Positions 21,572-35,900 of a stretch of DNA of 64,000 nucleotides are shown here, one piece after another. The notes beneath the pieces are model-generated. The model had not been told where the DNA came from. It saw only the letters and a list, made by a program, of their open reading frames with translations, and did no database searches. Source of the DNA: Seriola aureovittata (taxonomy: Eukaryota > Chordata > Actinopteri > Carangiformes > Carangidae); NCBI RefSeq assembly GCF_021018895.1, contig NC_079377.1:20810001-20874000 (forward strand), read 5' to 3'. Positions within the stretch are counted from its first letter, which is position 1, and each line of letters opens with the position of its first letter. The position numbers were made by a program, and so were the translations under genes.

Positions 21572-24500
21572 ACACCACCATGCAGTGTCTCTGAATGTTA
21601 TGGTATTTAAAGAGCCTTTGCACTGTGCTGAAAGATTTGTGCGTGCAAGATGCATGACCTGAGGCTGCACATGTAAATAGGAAACAGCATCAAAGAGTCG
21701 GAGAAAATCATCATTTTGAAATGTTCACGGAAACACGGTTTAAGTGTCTTCGTATTTGTGAAAGTGTGTGCAATCTTACAGTTACTTCTTCATCCACACA
21801 AAGATTTCACCCCAACCTCAGCAAATATTACACAAACTAAAATATAGGTATAAATTAGAATCAAGCAGACTGATGAATCTGTGTCTGTAACTTTGTTTTT
21901 TCGTATTAGGGTTGTACAATAAATTGGATAATTCTGTTACCACATTTGCATGTATGTTTACATAAATTGTTTATTTATATTTGTTATTTAAAGAACTTAG
22001 ATAAAAATAATAATTAAAAAAAAAAGTAGAATATGTCACATCAGAAGTTTGTTCTATAAATGTTTTCGTATTTTGCACAGTTGTGAGCGTAACATTATTT
22101 AAATACAAAGCCCACAACAGTGCAAAATAGTAAAAAATGATATTATTTGTAAAGATGAAGCATTCATCTGGCCAGTCCTGAGCTGTGGAACAAATACTTG
22201 TCCATGTTGTAGAAGTTGAAGAACGTAGAACATCTGAGGAATTCACAGCCGCACTTTCTAGACAATGAAGAGGTTTTACTTTGAGGGCAGTCGTGCCGTT
22301 TTGTGTGTGAATGCTTCTATCAACAAGATCTCCTAAAAGTCTTGATGCATGACTCAGCTAAAGCGTTCCTTTTGAGTGATGTCAACCCTGCAGCGTCCTT
22401 GCACGTACCCACCACATCAGCAAAGATAATCAGATTAGCTGAAGATCCATCACTTTTATTGAACAGTATAGGCTCTAGGGCCCAGAGTCTAAGCAATTGA
22501 TTTTACAGTCTTACCTGTCTCTGTTTGTTGGCAAGGTGTAACATCCTGGTAATTTAAAAAAAGATCAGAAAATCAATGGGGTACAGTCGCCAACCTGTTA
22601 CTATGGACTTTAGCTGAATGCTGTACTGTCTGTTTTATTCCTGCTGTTGAAAAAAACCTGTGGTATGAAAATGAATTCAGTGCTCACCGCAGCTCACCAG
22701 GCTCTCGTCTGTCGCCTTTCTCAGTTGGTGCCATTGTCAGTTTGATGAACAAGGAAACAACTTTGAATTCTGCATAAAATTATCTAAAAGTACCTGTTTG
22801 CACTGCAGTTTTTTAATCAGCATCATGGTGTCAAAGAGCTTTTTAAAGCTGTATCCTAACTACAAGAAGCACTTCACTGTTTCCCGGTTTGAACTGGTTG
22901 GTACGTGAGTGAGATATTGTCTGGACTGATAAGCTACAGAGAGATTTCCAGCAATACCCAGCTGCAGTTGTTGGTTTGTTTGTTCTGAGAGGGTTTGTAA
23001 TCACTGCCCACTTATTTTAAGTAACATAGCAGCTGTGATGAGTCTCTATTGAAACCATTCTGATTTTCTTCTAACTTCTCCGTTTCTCTCTCTCTCTCTC
23101 TCTCTTCAGGGAAATGAGGCCAGTTACCCCCTGGAGATGTGCTCACATTGTAAGTATTTTGTACCTTTTTGCTTTGCTCTAGATGAACAGGGCTTGATTT
23201 TGTTCAAAGCATGACGGCCTCTGAATTTATATCTGGTGTAGCTCATCGTTCGCAGGGTTTCTCCCAGAAAGTTGACCCACTCATTAAATACATGCCTCTG
23301 CTTTGTGTTCATTTCTGTGATGTTGCAAATCAGTGAGCAGGGTTAAGCATATTTGCATTTTTTGCAACCTTTTTTTTGTGAAACATCACTGTTTTCTACT
23401 TGGTCATGTTTACAAGATGTGTGCCAATAGACATCTTTGAGCTCTCAGTGGGAGGAGGAGAACTGAGAACGGATGATTCACTTTTCTTCTGCGTCAACAT
23501 GATATCTGGGCCTGCCGTTGTTGAAAAAGTCCTGAGAGAGGCAGTTTTCACACCAGCTCGCTCTGGTGCACATGGCACGGTTTCCCCGGGACGTTGTTGA
23601 GAACCAGGTTAAAATGGGTCCACTGCTGCACGTGTTTAATGAGCACTGAGCCTGTGATAGGTCCCTCTGTAGTGTAGCGCTTCTTCAGGGACATTGTTTA
23701 GGATGACTTCATCGTGTCTCTGAAGCAGAGTCACATGTCGTTAATTATTTTAACGTAAACGCTGCAAAGTTAGTTGTTGAGGTTTGATTTTTGGCGCCAC
23801 AGTTAAAAAGGTGTATAAACTTATTAATGGATGGATAAACTATAGTGTTGATCAAACAGTGCAGCAGGTACAGGGAGACAGAAAAGTGCAGGAGGGACAA
23901 ACGTTCTGCTGGGGTTTAAAATTACACCAGTCTTCATGAGTAGATGAGCTTTTCTTGCAGCTTTTTACAGGCAGAAGAAATAGTAAAAACGTGCAGATGG
24001 AGACATCTTGTTATTGTCAATAATCAATATGAATAGTAGTGAGAGTGACAACGACAGAGGACTTCCTTGCTACGTGACTAAACTCTTTTAATCACTCAGT
24101 AGTGTTTCATTTTGAGATCACCCGTGTCTCAGTGTTGCCCAACAGAGTAAGCCACAGTAACACACTCAGTGTGACACATCTTGTTAGAGTGAGCAGAGCT
24201 GTGGACACACTGTGGCGTGTCCATACTTGTATTAATGACTAACGTTGTGCGGGTCCTGGCCAAGGCGGACAGGACCTTGGCCTGTCTGGCCTTCCAGGCA
24301 TTCCTCCCCGCCCGGATTATGGTGAGGGAGGTGGATTTGGATGATGCATGACCCTGACCTGAACCCATGAAGGACCTCTGCAGTCAGTCTGGGATATTTA
24401 CAGCTTCTCTCCATTCTCTGTCCATTTCTGTCTATCTCTCTCTCTTTGGCTGTCCTCCCTCCTACTTTGTTCTTATTTTATAGTGGTTGAATGCATCAAT

Positions 24501-25426
24501 ATGAGCATTTAGATACTTACTGTAACTGCAAGAAGCACTTTTACCTGCTAGATTGAACAGTTTTCAACTTGGAAAAAATGTTCAGTGCGGCTACTCTGCT
24601 TGTCTCTATCAAACACTCTCTTTTTCTCGTCATCTGTCTCCTGCTTTCTCTTTCTTTGATTTTTTTTTCCTTCCCTCCCTCCCTCTCACTGCCTTGATCT
24701 TTCTTTGGCTTTCTCTCGCTGTCTCTCACACCCTCCACTGACAGAGCAGCTGTTCAGCTCATCAAGTGTTTGGACAGGCTGTGAAGAAATTAGCTCTGGC
24801 CTGCTGGTCAGATAGAGACGCCCTGCTGCAGCTCAACCTCACCACCCTGAGTGACTGTGAACCAACAAAGTCGAACACCCACTCGCCTGTACCTGTCATC
24901 AGACCGCTCTTAAGTTTTGCTTTGACACTATGGATTGTGAAATAAGGTCATTATTATATGCTGGAGCGTGAGTTTTCTTGTCAATGCAGCGTCTCACCGC
25001 CGCTGGCTTAAGTGGCAAAAGGCCAGATCATCACCCTCAACGCATCACGCTCTCACACAGAAACGCAGCAGTGAGCCTGAAACCGTCACAGGCCTGTCTA
25101 CAGCCGCCCAAAATAAACGGCGGGCAGCTCGCTGGAGTTCCTTGTTGCTAGGGGTTTCCCTGAGGGCGGGAACCAGAGCCTCTGTTGGTGGGGGTGGTGG
25201 GGTGAGTTGGGGGTTTTCTGATGACGGCACAGCTATAAATATACACTATCAGCGCAATGCCCTGGTTCGTCCTCTCCGTTCAGTCCATGCAGGCGAGCTG
25301 TACATTATCAGAGCAGCCAGAGCAATCAGCCTAATGCACCGAGTCCTGGAGCTCTCCTCTGTAGTACACACACTCAGCTGTATGGCCTCCTCTATACAGT
25401 GGCCTAGATGAGATAAGACAGAGAAA

Positions 25427-25472
<46 letters not shown>

Positions 25473-27390
25473 GCACCTCTTTTCTTTTTTTTTTAGTCAT
25501 AGAAATAACCTGACTTCCAAATCCACAGGTAATCCAGAATCTGTTCTGTGCCGACCTGATGAAAACAGCAGAGAGACCAACACTAAGCACAATTTTAGCT
25601 AATTATACAGTATATCTTTTCAAAGGTTCACAGCAGTGCTGCATTTTCTTAACCAAGAGTTGCAATTGTAGGTAAATTACATATTATTTAGTGCTGTACT
25701 GATTATCCTTCAGAAAATATCCCCTTAAAATTTCATGAGACTGAGTAACATTACATTTTCAACAGTTCTATTAGAATTATTGAATTGCACAATATGGTCA
25801 AAAGTAAAAAGGTTGTGATTTCAAACTTGTGTTAGAACTTGAACATGAACACGGTTGTAAATATGTCGACTAGGGCTGCACAGTTAATCAAAATATTATT
25901 GAAATCTGGTGCTACAGAGATGCCCCGGCCTACAAATCATATTATCCTGACGTAAGGGAACAAGCTTGTTTGGTAGAGACACCAACAAAAATAACATCAT
26001 GATTTTTTTATTTTTTATTTTTTTTTCGGTGAAAATTAAATAAAAAAATTATTTACTAAAATCTTAGTTCATACCGCAATCACAATGCCTCCCAAAATAA
26101 TCACATGATTGATTGAAACTTAGAAACTTCGTATTGCACTTCCATGATACTCGGGCCAAGATATATCAGTCAAGCCATAGAAACATTTTGGATCCCACTC
26201 TTCCCATAATGCAACTCAATGGCATCTCTTCAGTAGACCCTTCCTTACTGTCAAGCACCCGTATCTTTCAAACTGCCTGCCTCTAGTTTGCAGTGCAGCG
26301 TTTTTGTTCATCGGGGGTTATTTTTCTCAGACTTTAGAGAGAGCCACAGATGATGTTATACAACGGTTTTCTCACGCTGAGCAGCACTCCTCATGACCAC
26401 TAAACTGATTTGTGAGTTCATCTTCAGTGATTAGAATCTGTGGGTTTTATTTATTATCTTGTATTTGTCACACACTGTTGTCTTCTGATATGTTCCCTAG
26501 ACAACACTACAACCTTATTTGCCCAGTACAAACCCATTATACTAATTGGCGCAGTGTCATGCGTCAAACTCATGTACTTACTGAGCTGTGCATGTAACGT
26601 CCTCCTGTTTACCTACTCTCACACCTTATCTTGTGTGTTTGGAGAGCGATATGCAGCAGGGTCTAGGCTGTAATTATCAGGAACATGCCGACAGAATTCT
26701 GCACTGTAAACCCCCCACACACACACACACCTCTCGGTTCAGGTTAGCTTTGTTAATGGAGTCACATGTCTCCATTAATGTGCAGGGTGGACCTTTTTAA
26801 TGGCTGAGCATGCTTAAGAGGACAATGACATTTTGGGAACATTGTGTTTTATAATTATACAAAAACGGGGAGGAAAAGCCAGCTGCACTCCGCCAGATTT
26901 TCAGTTCACACAGCTGTGCTGCTGCTTAATGCTTAGCTTGTGCTACCTGACTTTTAGATGTGCTACGAGAAATGTCTCAGTGTTAAGCAGAACATGTAGG
27001 GTACAAATATCAAATGCAATTTGTTACAGAAGCACTGGTACTGATATTAGTATTGACCTTAGTGATACTGGGTCTAAAATCTAGCCTTTCTCACTTTAGC
27101 TCAACCAGAATCAGAATTGTTTCAATGTTTCATCAACTACACAGGCACAGATATCTGTCCTGATGACATTTTTGTAAACACATATTGATATATTGATAAT
27201 AAAGACAGCGCAAACTGTACAGGAAACCATGCAAGACAAGCTATGGAGCAAAGACTAGAGGGAGAGCCATTTGGCCAATTTCTTTGTTAATTGCTCCTCC
27301 TGTGTGCATTCGGAGGACATCTACATATGCATGTGTTTTCATGCGTACACCTGGTGAACAATTGTTAAAACACTTCCTCCTTTTTTTCCG

Positions 27391-27435
<45 letters not shown>

Positions 27436-29920
27436 CTGCGCATGTGTGTGTGTGTGTGTGTGGGCTACTTTGGGGGGCTAACGGGTTCCAGTTGCCTAGT
27501 AACACACTTGAGGGTGCATACAGCGTTGATGAAGGTGTGTGCGTGTGTGTCTGTTGTGATCTGCGGTGGAGTATATGAGATTAACATAATCATCTCACAG
27601 TTACACTGGGTCTCCCTCGGAGCTGCTTATTAGCATATAGCAGTGTGAGGAGCCTCTGACTGTGCAGCCCCCTCAGAAAACCCTCTCCTTCACATGGGAA
27701 CATTTTTGGATATTTTTCCCTTGAATGATCCATGTAATGAAAAATGCATCCATGGGTATATTTATCTGTTATATTATCATGTAATTAACACTAATTTTCT
27801 CTTTGTGTAAAATGTAAAAACTGTTTTTTCAGAGTCATCTTGCGCTCAAATGCATAACGCACATAAAAACAATCCGCCATACAAAAAGTGATTATGGGGT
27901 CAAAGGTTGATCTAGCCAACGGTACCATCATATAAAGCCTGCAACTCTACTGTACCTTCATCTCCTGTATTTTCTAACCAGCAACATGGGAGGTGTCCAT
28001 TTGAGTATCAGTTTGCAACATCGCCCACATAGTCGCAGCTGTCTCTGCTGCCGAAGGCTCAAACACACAGGCTACGGCATGACTCTGGGGTTACAAACAT
28101 GTCCGTGCCCTCCTCCTCTGCAAGCTGAGGTCACGGAGAAGGACAGTGATCATCAAGGGCAGGGTTGTTTTTGCCGGTTTTATCCCGCCTATATTTATAA
28201 CTTCCATATTAAATCCCTCAGTTTATTAATGGAGAAATAAGGAAGGAAAATTTGCTTATTTATTTCATATTAAATCAGATTTTTTTTTGATGCCTATAAT
28301 TGTAAGTACAGATGTTAGAATAAAAAATAAAAAGATCCATCAAGCATCATCATTTCAGGGACACCTCTCCTCTACATACAGTGACACTAGTAGTTCTTTA
28401 TTCGATTCACCTCACTTATTTGTTGGACACCACATTTTGAGGTCTGGCCACTGTAAAGGAGTCAGTGCTTGTAAAGCTGGTGATCAAGGGATTTACTCTT
28501 TATTTTACTGCTCTCACTGGAAAGAGTTTGCATAAGAGTATGAGATAATGACAGTTGAATCAGAGAACCTTTTAGTTTATTGGGTGCTTTCCTTGGAGCC
28601 GTAAACCGCAGCTATGATACCGTTCTGGTTTTTTACCTCTTGGCCATAAGTTATCAGAAAGAGCCATATACTGGATAAGTCAGTCGAACAAACTGCAGTA
28701 GTAAACGTACTCTACCCGCCGTCTTAATCATGAGTTTTATTTGGCTCAGCTTGGAGCCACGTCTGTCTGTGGCGCTGGCAGACGTGGGACGTGTTGGTTC
28801 AAGACCTGGAAGGGGACTCAGACTGTGAGAAAGCTGTTGTCCTCGCTCGCATGAATTATACATGTACCTACTCACTTGGCAGTTCCAGACAGCAAGAAGG
28901 GATCTGGGCAGAGTGTTCAGATGTTCCCCCGCTCGGCTGCTGCACCGAAGTTTGTTATGTGTTGTAAATGTCAGAGCGATTTTTCATTTGTACAGCTTAT
29001 CCCACTGACCTGACTGTGTAGCAACAAAAGGTACTTAAACTGTGACAGGGAACCGGTTTGAAAGATTAATATTAACATCTGCTGTTTGGTGGAGAGTTCT
29101 ACTTTGTTGGCCTTATACAGCGATAGTGTAAACATATTTGTAGGGCTCGAAGCAGTTCAAGTTCAAGTTGAACCCTCCATACTCGAGTACCTTAGTTATC
29201 CCCTCTCTGCTCCTGAAAATGGCATCCTATTATATGTTGACAAGGGCTTCTTAATTATAAAGTTATTGGCGAACAGAAAGGGAGGTCTGCTCTACCAGTT
29301 GTTCGGTGCCATTGATTTTGCACCCACTTGCAGAATGTGGGGTGTGTGTGGTGTCTGCAGGAAGTGTGTCGGGAGGAAACTGAACCCTAAATCAAACAAT
29401 AGGCTCACACCCACACTGACACATCTAGCTGGGCCACCTTGATTAGATAAATATGGCTTTGAGTTAGGGCACTAAACCCGGTATGGTGATTATCTGTAGC
29501 ACCAATATCCCTCGCACGGACCGTTAAATCTATGAGCCAAGGTTGTGTCATCTGCTGTGCTGAACAGGAAACAGGAGGCTGCTGATAAGGAAGTGTTTTG
29601 TGTCACAGGACAGCCATGTGCTTGGCTCTGATAACTCACACCTAGTGGACATAGAAACCCTGTGGTATACATCAGATTTTGCGTGTGTGTGTGTGTGTGT
29701 GTTTGTACCAGAGGTTGTCAGGCACATGAAAACAAGGCAGTGCCACCTCGTTATAAATAAAAAAATACTTTATATGTGCAAAAATCATGGAAATGAGATA
29801 CAGTATAATAAACATTCATTGTATCCTAAAGGGTTTTGTGTCTTGCTCATGCAAAGGCTCATTAATCCACAGGCCACAGTGGCTTTTGCATCACAAATTC
29901 AATTCGCCAGGTGCTCGCAC

Positions 29921-29954
<34 letters not shown>

Positions 29955-32900
29955 TTACCAGTGGCTGATGTTAATGCTGAAGACAAATAAGAGCATTATC
30001 CATTAAAGACGAACCAGGGAATGAGTTTGAGTTATACAAGAATTAAAGTTTGTAGTCATACAAGGGAAAAAATTAATTGATTTTTGATTGTCTTGATTTT
30101 CATTTGTAATTGTTCTGATGTACTCCTACGTAACCATTATACTAAGGCTGCAACTAACAATCATTTTCCTTACTAATCAATTAATCACCTAGTTTAAAAA
30201 TGTAAGAAAATCGTCAAAAATTTTGATCACAATTTCTGATAGCCTGAGGTGTTTTGTTCAGATGTCTGCGCCCGACAGTCCACTACACAAATATAATCAA
30301 CTGATTATCATAGAAGACCAAGAGAATCAGCAAATATTCTAATTTTTAAAAAATTCTGTTGACTGACTAATTGATTAATTGGCTTTTTGTTTCAGTTTCA
30401 TACTGTATTACACCATGTCATATTTTTGTAGTTTTTAGTCTTCTTTAGTATTTGACTTGCAATTGTACATGTAGATAAAAGTTGTTTTTGTTAATGTCCC
30501 AGGTAAGGTGAACTGACTTAACCTCTACTCTCCTCCACCTCGATTGTTTGCTTGCAGCTGCTTGATTAAGGGTGCTAAGTTCAAAACCTGAAGTCTTTAC
30601 TGTATACAATATATCATTACTGGACTGGTCATCAGAGCAGTGACGATAGGACCTGATGTATAGCTCATGTACAGTGGAGGTCAGCAGATTGTTCACGTTG
30701 TGCTGCTCTCCGTTTGCAGTCTGCTGCTGTGGTTGCGTCCATTTCCAGTTTTCTCTTTCTCAACCTCTGTATCTCTCACTCTCTCTCTCTCTCTCTCGTT
30801 CCTCCCCTACTCCTCCACCACACTCTGATTAGTCATGGAGCTAATGTATCACAGCATGTCCGAATGTTGAAACCCAAAACACAACCCACACCCCTTCCTC
30901 CCTCTCTCTCTCTCTCTCTCTTTCTCTCTCTTCCTCTATCATGTAATAAGTGGAACGATGGGATAACATCTCGTTGCTTCAACCTCGAATCATTAACATG
31001 GTTCTCTTCTTGGATTGCAGACATATTTGTGCATCCAAATATATATCAGGTGTAAACCTTTCCATTTTACTGACGAATTTGTTTTGTTTTTTTTAATCCC
31101 TTTGCTCTGTAGCCGGGTTAGGGTTAAAGTTAGTGACAGATTACAGAAAATATCCAAGTCTCTGAACTCAACTGGAGGGACGTGCACCATTCTTCCAAAA
31201 GATATTCCCCTTACGGACCCGTTTGCCACCTGTATGAATACAAGCAGGAGATATCGTAGCCTGCAAAAATGCCAACATGTCCTCTTTGTAATTACCACCA
31301 GGAGGCTTCCTGCCCGCCCCCCGGTTGTCAGATTCAATGCAAAGTAAATCTGATATGATGCAAACTTTTCCTTGAACTTTACCTGCACCGGCTGTCCTCG
31401 TGGAGGTCAGTAAACCTGATCAGAACTGGAATGAACTGAATTCTTGGTGTCATAAATTTGTCACACCTCACTATTGTCCCTCCTTCCCTCTGTCAGCTAT
31501 GTGTTAAGATTAATATATAGCCCTCGTCTTTTAGGACCCCAGATTAAAGCAGGCAGTGTAGTAGTTTGTGGTTGGCCATCGGGATCACGTGATTATGTGT
31601 GAAAGAGCTTATATAGTAATTAACAACTGGCTTTGTTATTGCTTCTGGATTACTCCTTGCTATTGTTCAGTATACTGACTGGGGAGTTAAGGCAGTTTCA
31701 GATGGCAGGGGAACAAAAGATCCAGATCCCTAAAAAAGCACCAGTAGAACACAAAAGCTGTAAGTTTGCAAAAATGATCTGTGTGTTTGTCTTACTGCTA
31801 ATTCCACTGTTACTCCCTCTCCTCTACCTTTTCCCATCAGCTCTCATTTCTCTACCTTCTCTCCCTTTTTCCTATTTTATATATTTATTCCTATTTTATC
31901 ACCGCAGTGTTTTACAGTCTAGCAACTGGAGCGTTTTCAATACTTGCACCAGTTTCAGGTCTGTCTGTGTAAGTGCAGTACAACATGTACTGTGGTTGCT
32001 GTGGGTCCACAGCTCGGAGCAGTTTGCCCAGGCCGGAAGTGGTGTCCTTGACCTAGTTGCAAGTGGTGGCTACTAAAATTTATGACTACAGTTCATGCAG
32101 GTGTTGGCATAGGGATATTTATATTTTGCTAGTGGCTTAGTGGATGTGATGCTTTACTGTTCTTGGGAGAATACTGCTGCAGGTGAGCAATTTTTCCCTG
32201 TCACTTTTAACTCTTTCCTGTCTCTGTGTGTCCTAGTATTACTTCCCCATGTGGCTGCTCTGAGTTTGGGGGGCTGCGTCAGGGCACCATGAATCTGACC
32301 CCTGCACACTTTACCATGTGTTTTCTTGTAATTATGATGATGTAGTGATTGGATAAGAACACCAGTTGAATGTCTGCAAAGAAATTGTAACTCATCCGGA
32401 TCTTCTCCCCCTTTCTCTCCTTCTTTTTCTCTTTGTCCAGTCGATGCTGATGAGATTAAGAGGCTAGGGAAGAGGTTTAAGAAACTCGACCTAGATAACT
32501 CTGGCTCGCTCAGTGTGGAGGAGTTCATGTCGCTGCCAGAGCTGCAACAGAACCCGCTGGTGCAAAGGGTTATCGACATATTTGACACGGATGGGAACGG
32601 AGAAGTGGACTTTAAAGGTATGCCATAAACTCTGCCGGCAGGGGGAACTACCAGTACCTGATTTTACAGCTTTATCCTGGACTATATTTGTCTGTGAGAT
32701 GTTTTTAAAGATACGACAACACTGCTGTTGTCGTATCAGTACATTGACTGCTATCCCACATTCAATCACAACTTAATCATTATTAATAACTCCATGATCA
32801 TACTTCAGAAGGGCTCTATCAAAACTGCTTTACTTTACAGCCACTGTTTGAATTTTGTTGTGCCATTTTCACAGTTTATATGTTGTGACATTCACAGAGC

Positions 32901-35900
32901 AACCAGTTCACTCAGAGGAAACTCTTTTATGTCTTTTATGTGACGTAAATTAGGCCTTTGTAATTGCTTTGGTCTGATCAGAATTTGTCTCTAGGCATTG
33001 ATCTTTATACACATAATTTTAAGATCTGCCAGCGAACTAACACAGATTGGTTTTACTATTTGACGTCTGTATGATATCGGTATTTAGCATCAAGACTCTA
33101 ATCACGTAACTGCTTGCAAGCGTACACCAAGTTTAGTACATCCCTGAAAAAGAGGAACAGCTGCAGCAGATACAGAGCTCACTGTAGATATAAGCTTAAA
33201 AATGACCATGAGTGGAGTGTATCTGCAGAACAGGAGCTCAGCAGTTAAAGTTAAATTATTATACGAGTAACAGAAAAGAAAGGAGTCAAAAAATCAAACG
33301 TCTTGAGTTGAAATATTTCTCTGTACTTGACTGAATTCAATGTAGGTTTCAATATGAGTATTTACATTTCAGCAGGGAAAGCAGTCAAATCCATTTGCTA
33401 AACAACCACCAAAGCAAAACAACAAACAGTCGACCAGTACAAGAACTTACTCCACCATTAATACCACTGCAAATCCTGCACATACTGGTGGCAGCCGGAA
33501 CTATTCTTTATTCAGCTCACACTATTTGGCAGCTGCACCATGTTCCATCAGCATTTAATGTAATTTGAAGCTCATTTTCTACAATAAAGCTGATTAATAT
33601 CAGGCTTCATGTCAATGCACAAATACACAGCATGTGAGTGGCAAAGAAATCTACTTCCTAACTGAATGCATGACAGGGAATTACCCCTAGACAAGTTTCA
33701 CAAAACAGACCTATTGTCCTCCAAGTGTAGAAATACAAAACTGTCTCTGAGGTTTAACTGCAGCGCATGATTAAAAATAATCAGATCTCGATATCTAGGG
33801 ACTTTGCACCCAGCAGCCTCTCGTGTCTCTCAACTCTTCAGTACAGTAGAAGTGCTTTTCAAAATGGAGATCAGGAAATGCAATCCAATATGTATGACCA
33901 GGATTCAAGTCTTGACAGTCGGTGAAAACAAGGTGGTGTTATATATGATGAGCTCTGACCAGGGTTTTGAAACGTTAAACATGATGATTTAGATTCACTG
34001 TCGAAAACCTATTGTGCTGTTTATCGATGTGAAGTATATTCCCTCACCTCTGTCTTTGTTGCAGCCTTTCCACTGTCACTATACATCATAAACATTGTAC
34101 AGTATACCATGATATCAAGATGTTGATGTCTGTAATGTTGAGGTGGAGCCTTATGGGCACTGATTGTTGTTCTCCTCTCCCAGAGTTCATCGAGGGAGTC
34201 TCGCAGTTCAGCGTCAAGGGGGACAAGGAACAGAAGCTTCGGTGTAAGTAAAGTTGCTTCTTCATTAAAACCACATGTGGCCAGAGGTAACACAGGCTGT
34301 TCAGGGTGTCTTCTCCCCAAACACGTCTGCTTGCTTCGCCGCTTTGGGAGTTGAACCTGTGTGTCTCCTGTGTCTTCCCTGTTCTGTTTGTCTCATCGAA
34401 AACTCCCCTGGTGAAAACGACAGTAAACGTTGATTAGTGCGCAAAATTAACTCACCTGCCAAGAGATAGGGCTTGTTGTTTTTTTTTCATGTTGCTATCA
34501 GAACTGATTATCCTTCTAGTCAGACTAATTAATGCAGAAATGTCAGCCAACCAGTTTTTCAGTGTCTCTGGAATCAAGCCTGAAGCTTCAAGGCAGTTTG
34601 TCTGGAAACCAAACAAGAGCATGTCTGATAAAGGATTATTGTTTTCATTGGCTCAAGGAGAAAGAGTCCTTCTTTCAAATGTTAGTCAGTGGGTGACCAG
34701 AGCTGAATCAAAGACAAGTTCTCTTAACATTCGATGGTCTGTGGGTGCTGCTGTGTAACTCATTTACCCCTGCTTCTGTCCCTCCCCTTCCCCCCCGTGC
34801 CACACCCTGCACCACAGTCGCTTTCAGGATCTACGACATGGACAAGGATGGCTACATCTCCAATGGCGAGCTCTTCCAGGTGTTGAAGATGATGGTAGGC
34901 AACAACCTGAAGGACACGCAGCTCCAGCAGATCGTGGACAAGACCATTATCAACGCAGACAAGGACGGAGACGGCAGGATATCCTTCGAAGAGTTCTGTG
35001 CAGTAAGTGGAAGCCCTCCTGGGGTATTTTGGGGGTGAGGGCGTGACGTTTCTGCTGATGCAGCTTGTTGTGGTGAAGGCAAATGTCAAAGGGGCAGAAA
35101 ACCCTGGAAACAGCTTTTTGCTGAGGCTGGACAGCACTGGGTTTCAGTTTCATGCTTCCTGGTGAAATATGGTGTCAGGGGCTGTAAATATAGGCTGGTG
35201 AGTTCTTGCTACATGTGATGGGACACTAAAAATACTGAGCCAGCACTTCGGCTGTAATACACCACAGGAGCAACAAATAAAAGATCACATTTATTCTGTG
35301 TTGAGCTGGAGCCAATCTAACAACTGTGAAATAAGACTATATTTATAGTGAGAACGCAATAGTCAGGAGTGCATAGTGCCTTGACATTAAAATCCTGGGA
35401 TGATCATGTGAGAGGGGTGACCACCAATGTAATAAGAGTGAAATGAGATATAAAAGCACAGGGGTGGAGGTTTGCTTCTGTAAAATAAGAAAGTATTAGA
35501 GCCAGTGGAGCAAGTCGGGGGGTTAATGAATTTCTTTGAAAAGATGAGTTTTCAGGCTGCAGTGGTGAACAGGGAGAGGCTCTGCTGAGTTACTTCACCG
35601 ACATTATCGCTGCCAACACTTCACAAGCAGGAAGGTTTTCCTGCTGGAAAGTCCACCTTTATTTAATTGGACTCAATACTCGGGCCTTGATTAGGTAAAG
35701 CTAACATTATTCAGAGATCGCTCCGACCAGTCACTCCGAACACACTCATATGAATAAACGCATAACTTATCTACAAGACATGACCATAAACAACAGCAGC
35801 GGAGAGGACACACTCACACTGGACTTTGACGACAAAGGCTAAGTCATTTTTTAAGAACCATTAGAGTAAATGAGAGGAATATGTAAGATTTTACTGATCT

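Larger units (their letters stand above)
12493..23109 (+). other. ppp3r1: ppp3r1 intron 1
   Basis: A 10.6-kb first intron from donor gtaagc to an acceptor with a CT microsatellite. It contains the repeat near 13.7 kb, the retrotransposon remnant near 17.7-18.2 kb, a possible repeat near 19.9 kb, and CT and CA microsatellites near 21.3 and 21.5 kb. Calcineurin B genes characteristically have a long first intron after an ATG-only coding exon. No nested gene is apparent. Confidence 0.85.
23150..32440 (+). other. ppp3r1: ppp3r1 intron 2
   Basis: A 9.3-kb intron. It contains MITE-like remnants at about 25.9 and 30.1 kb and several GT, CA and CT microsatellites. No additional exon fits in phase between exons 2 and 3, and the protein is already complete without one. 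Confidence 0.85.

Noticed and set aside
24968..25411. 147-codon plus-strand open frame in ppp3r1 intron 2
   Set aside because: It is low-complexity with a Gly run from GGT repeats, and has no recognisable domain and no exon signals.
31633..32076. 147-codon plus-strand open frame with hydrophobic segments, suggesting a small membrane protein
   Set aside because: The hydrophobicity comes from a C/T-rich stretch. There is no homologue I recognise, and it sits inside ppp3r1 intron 2.
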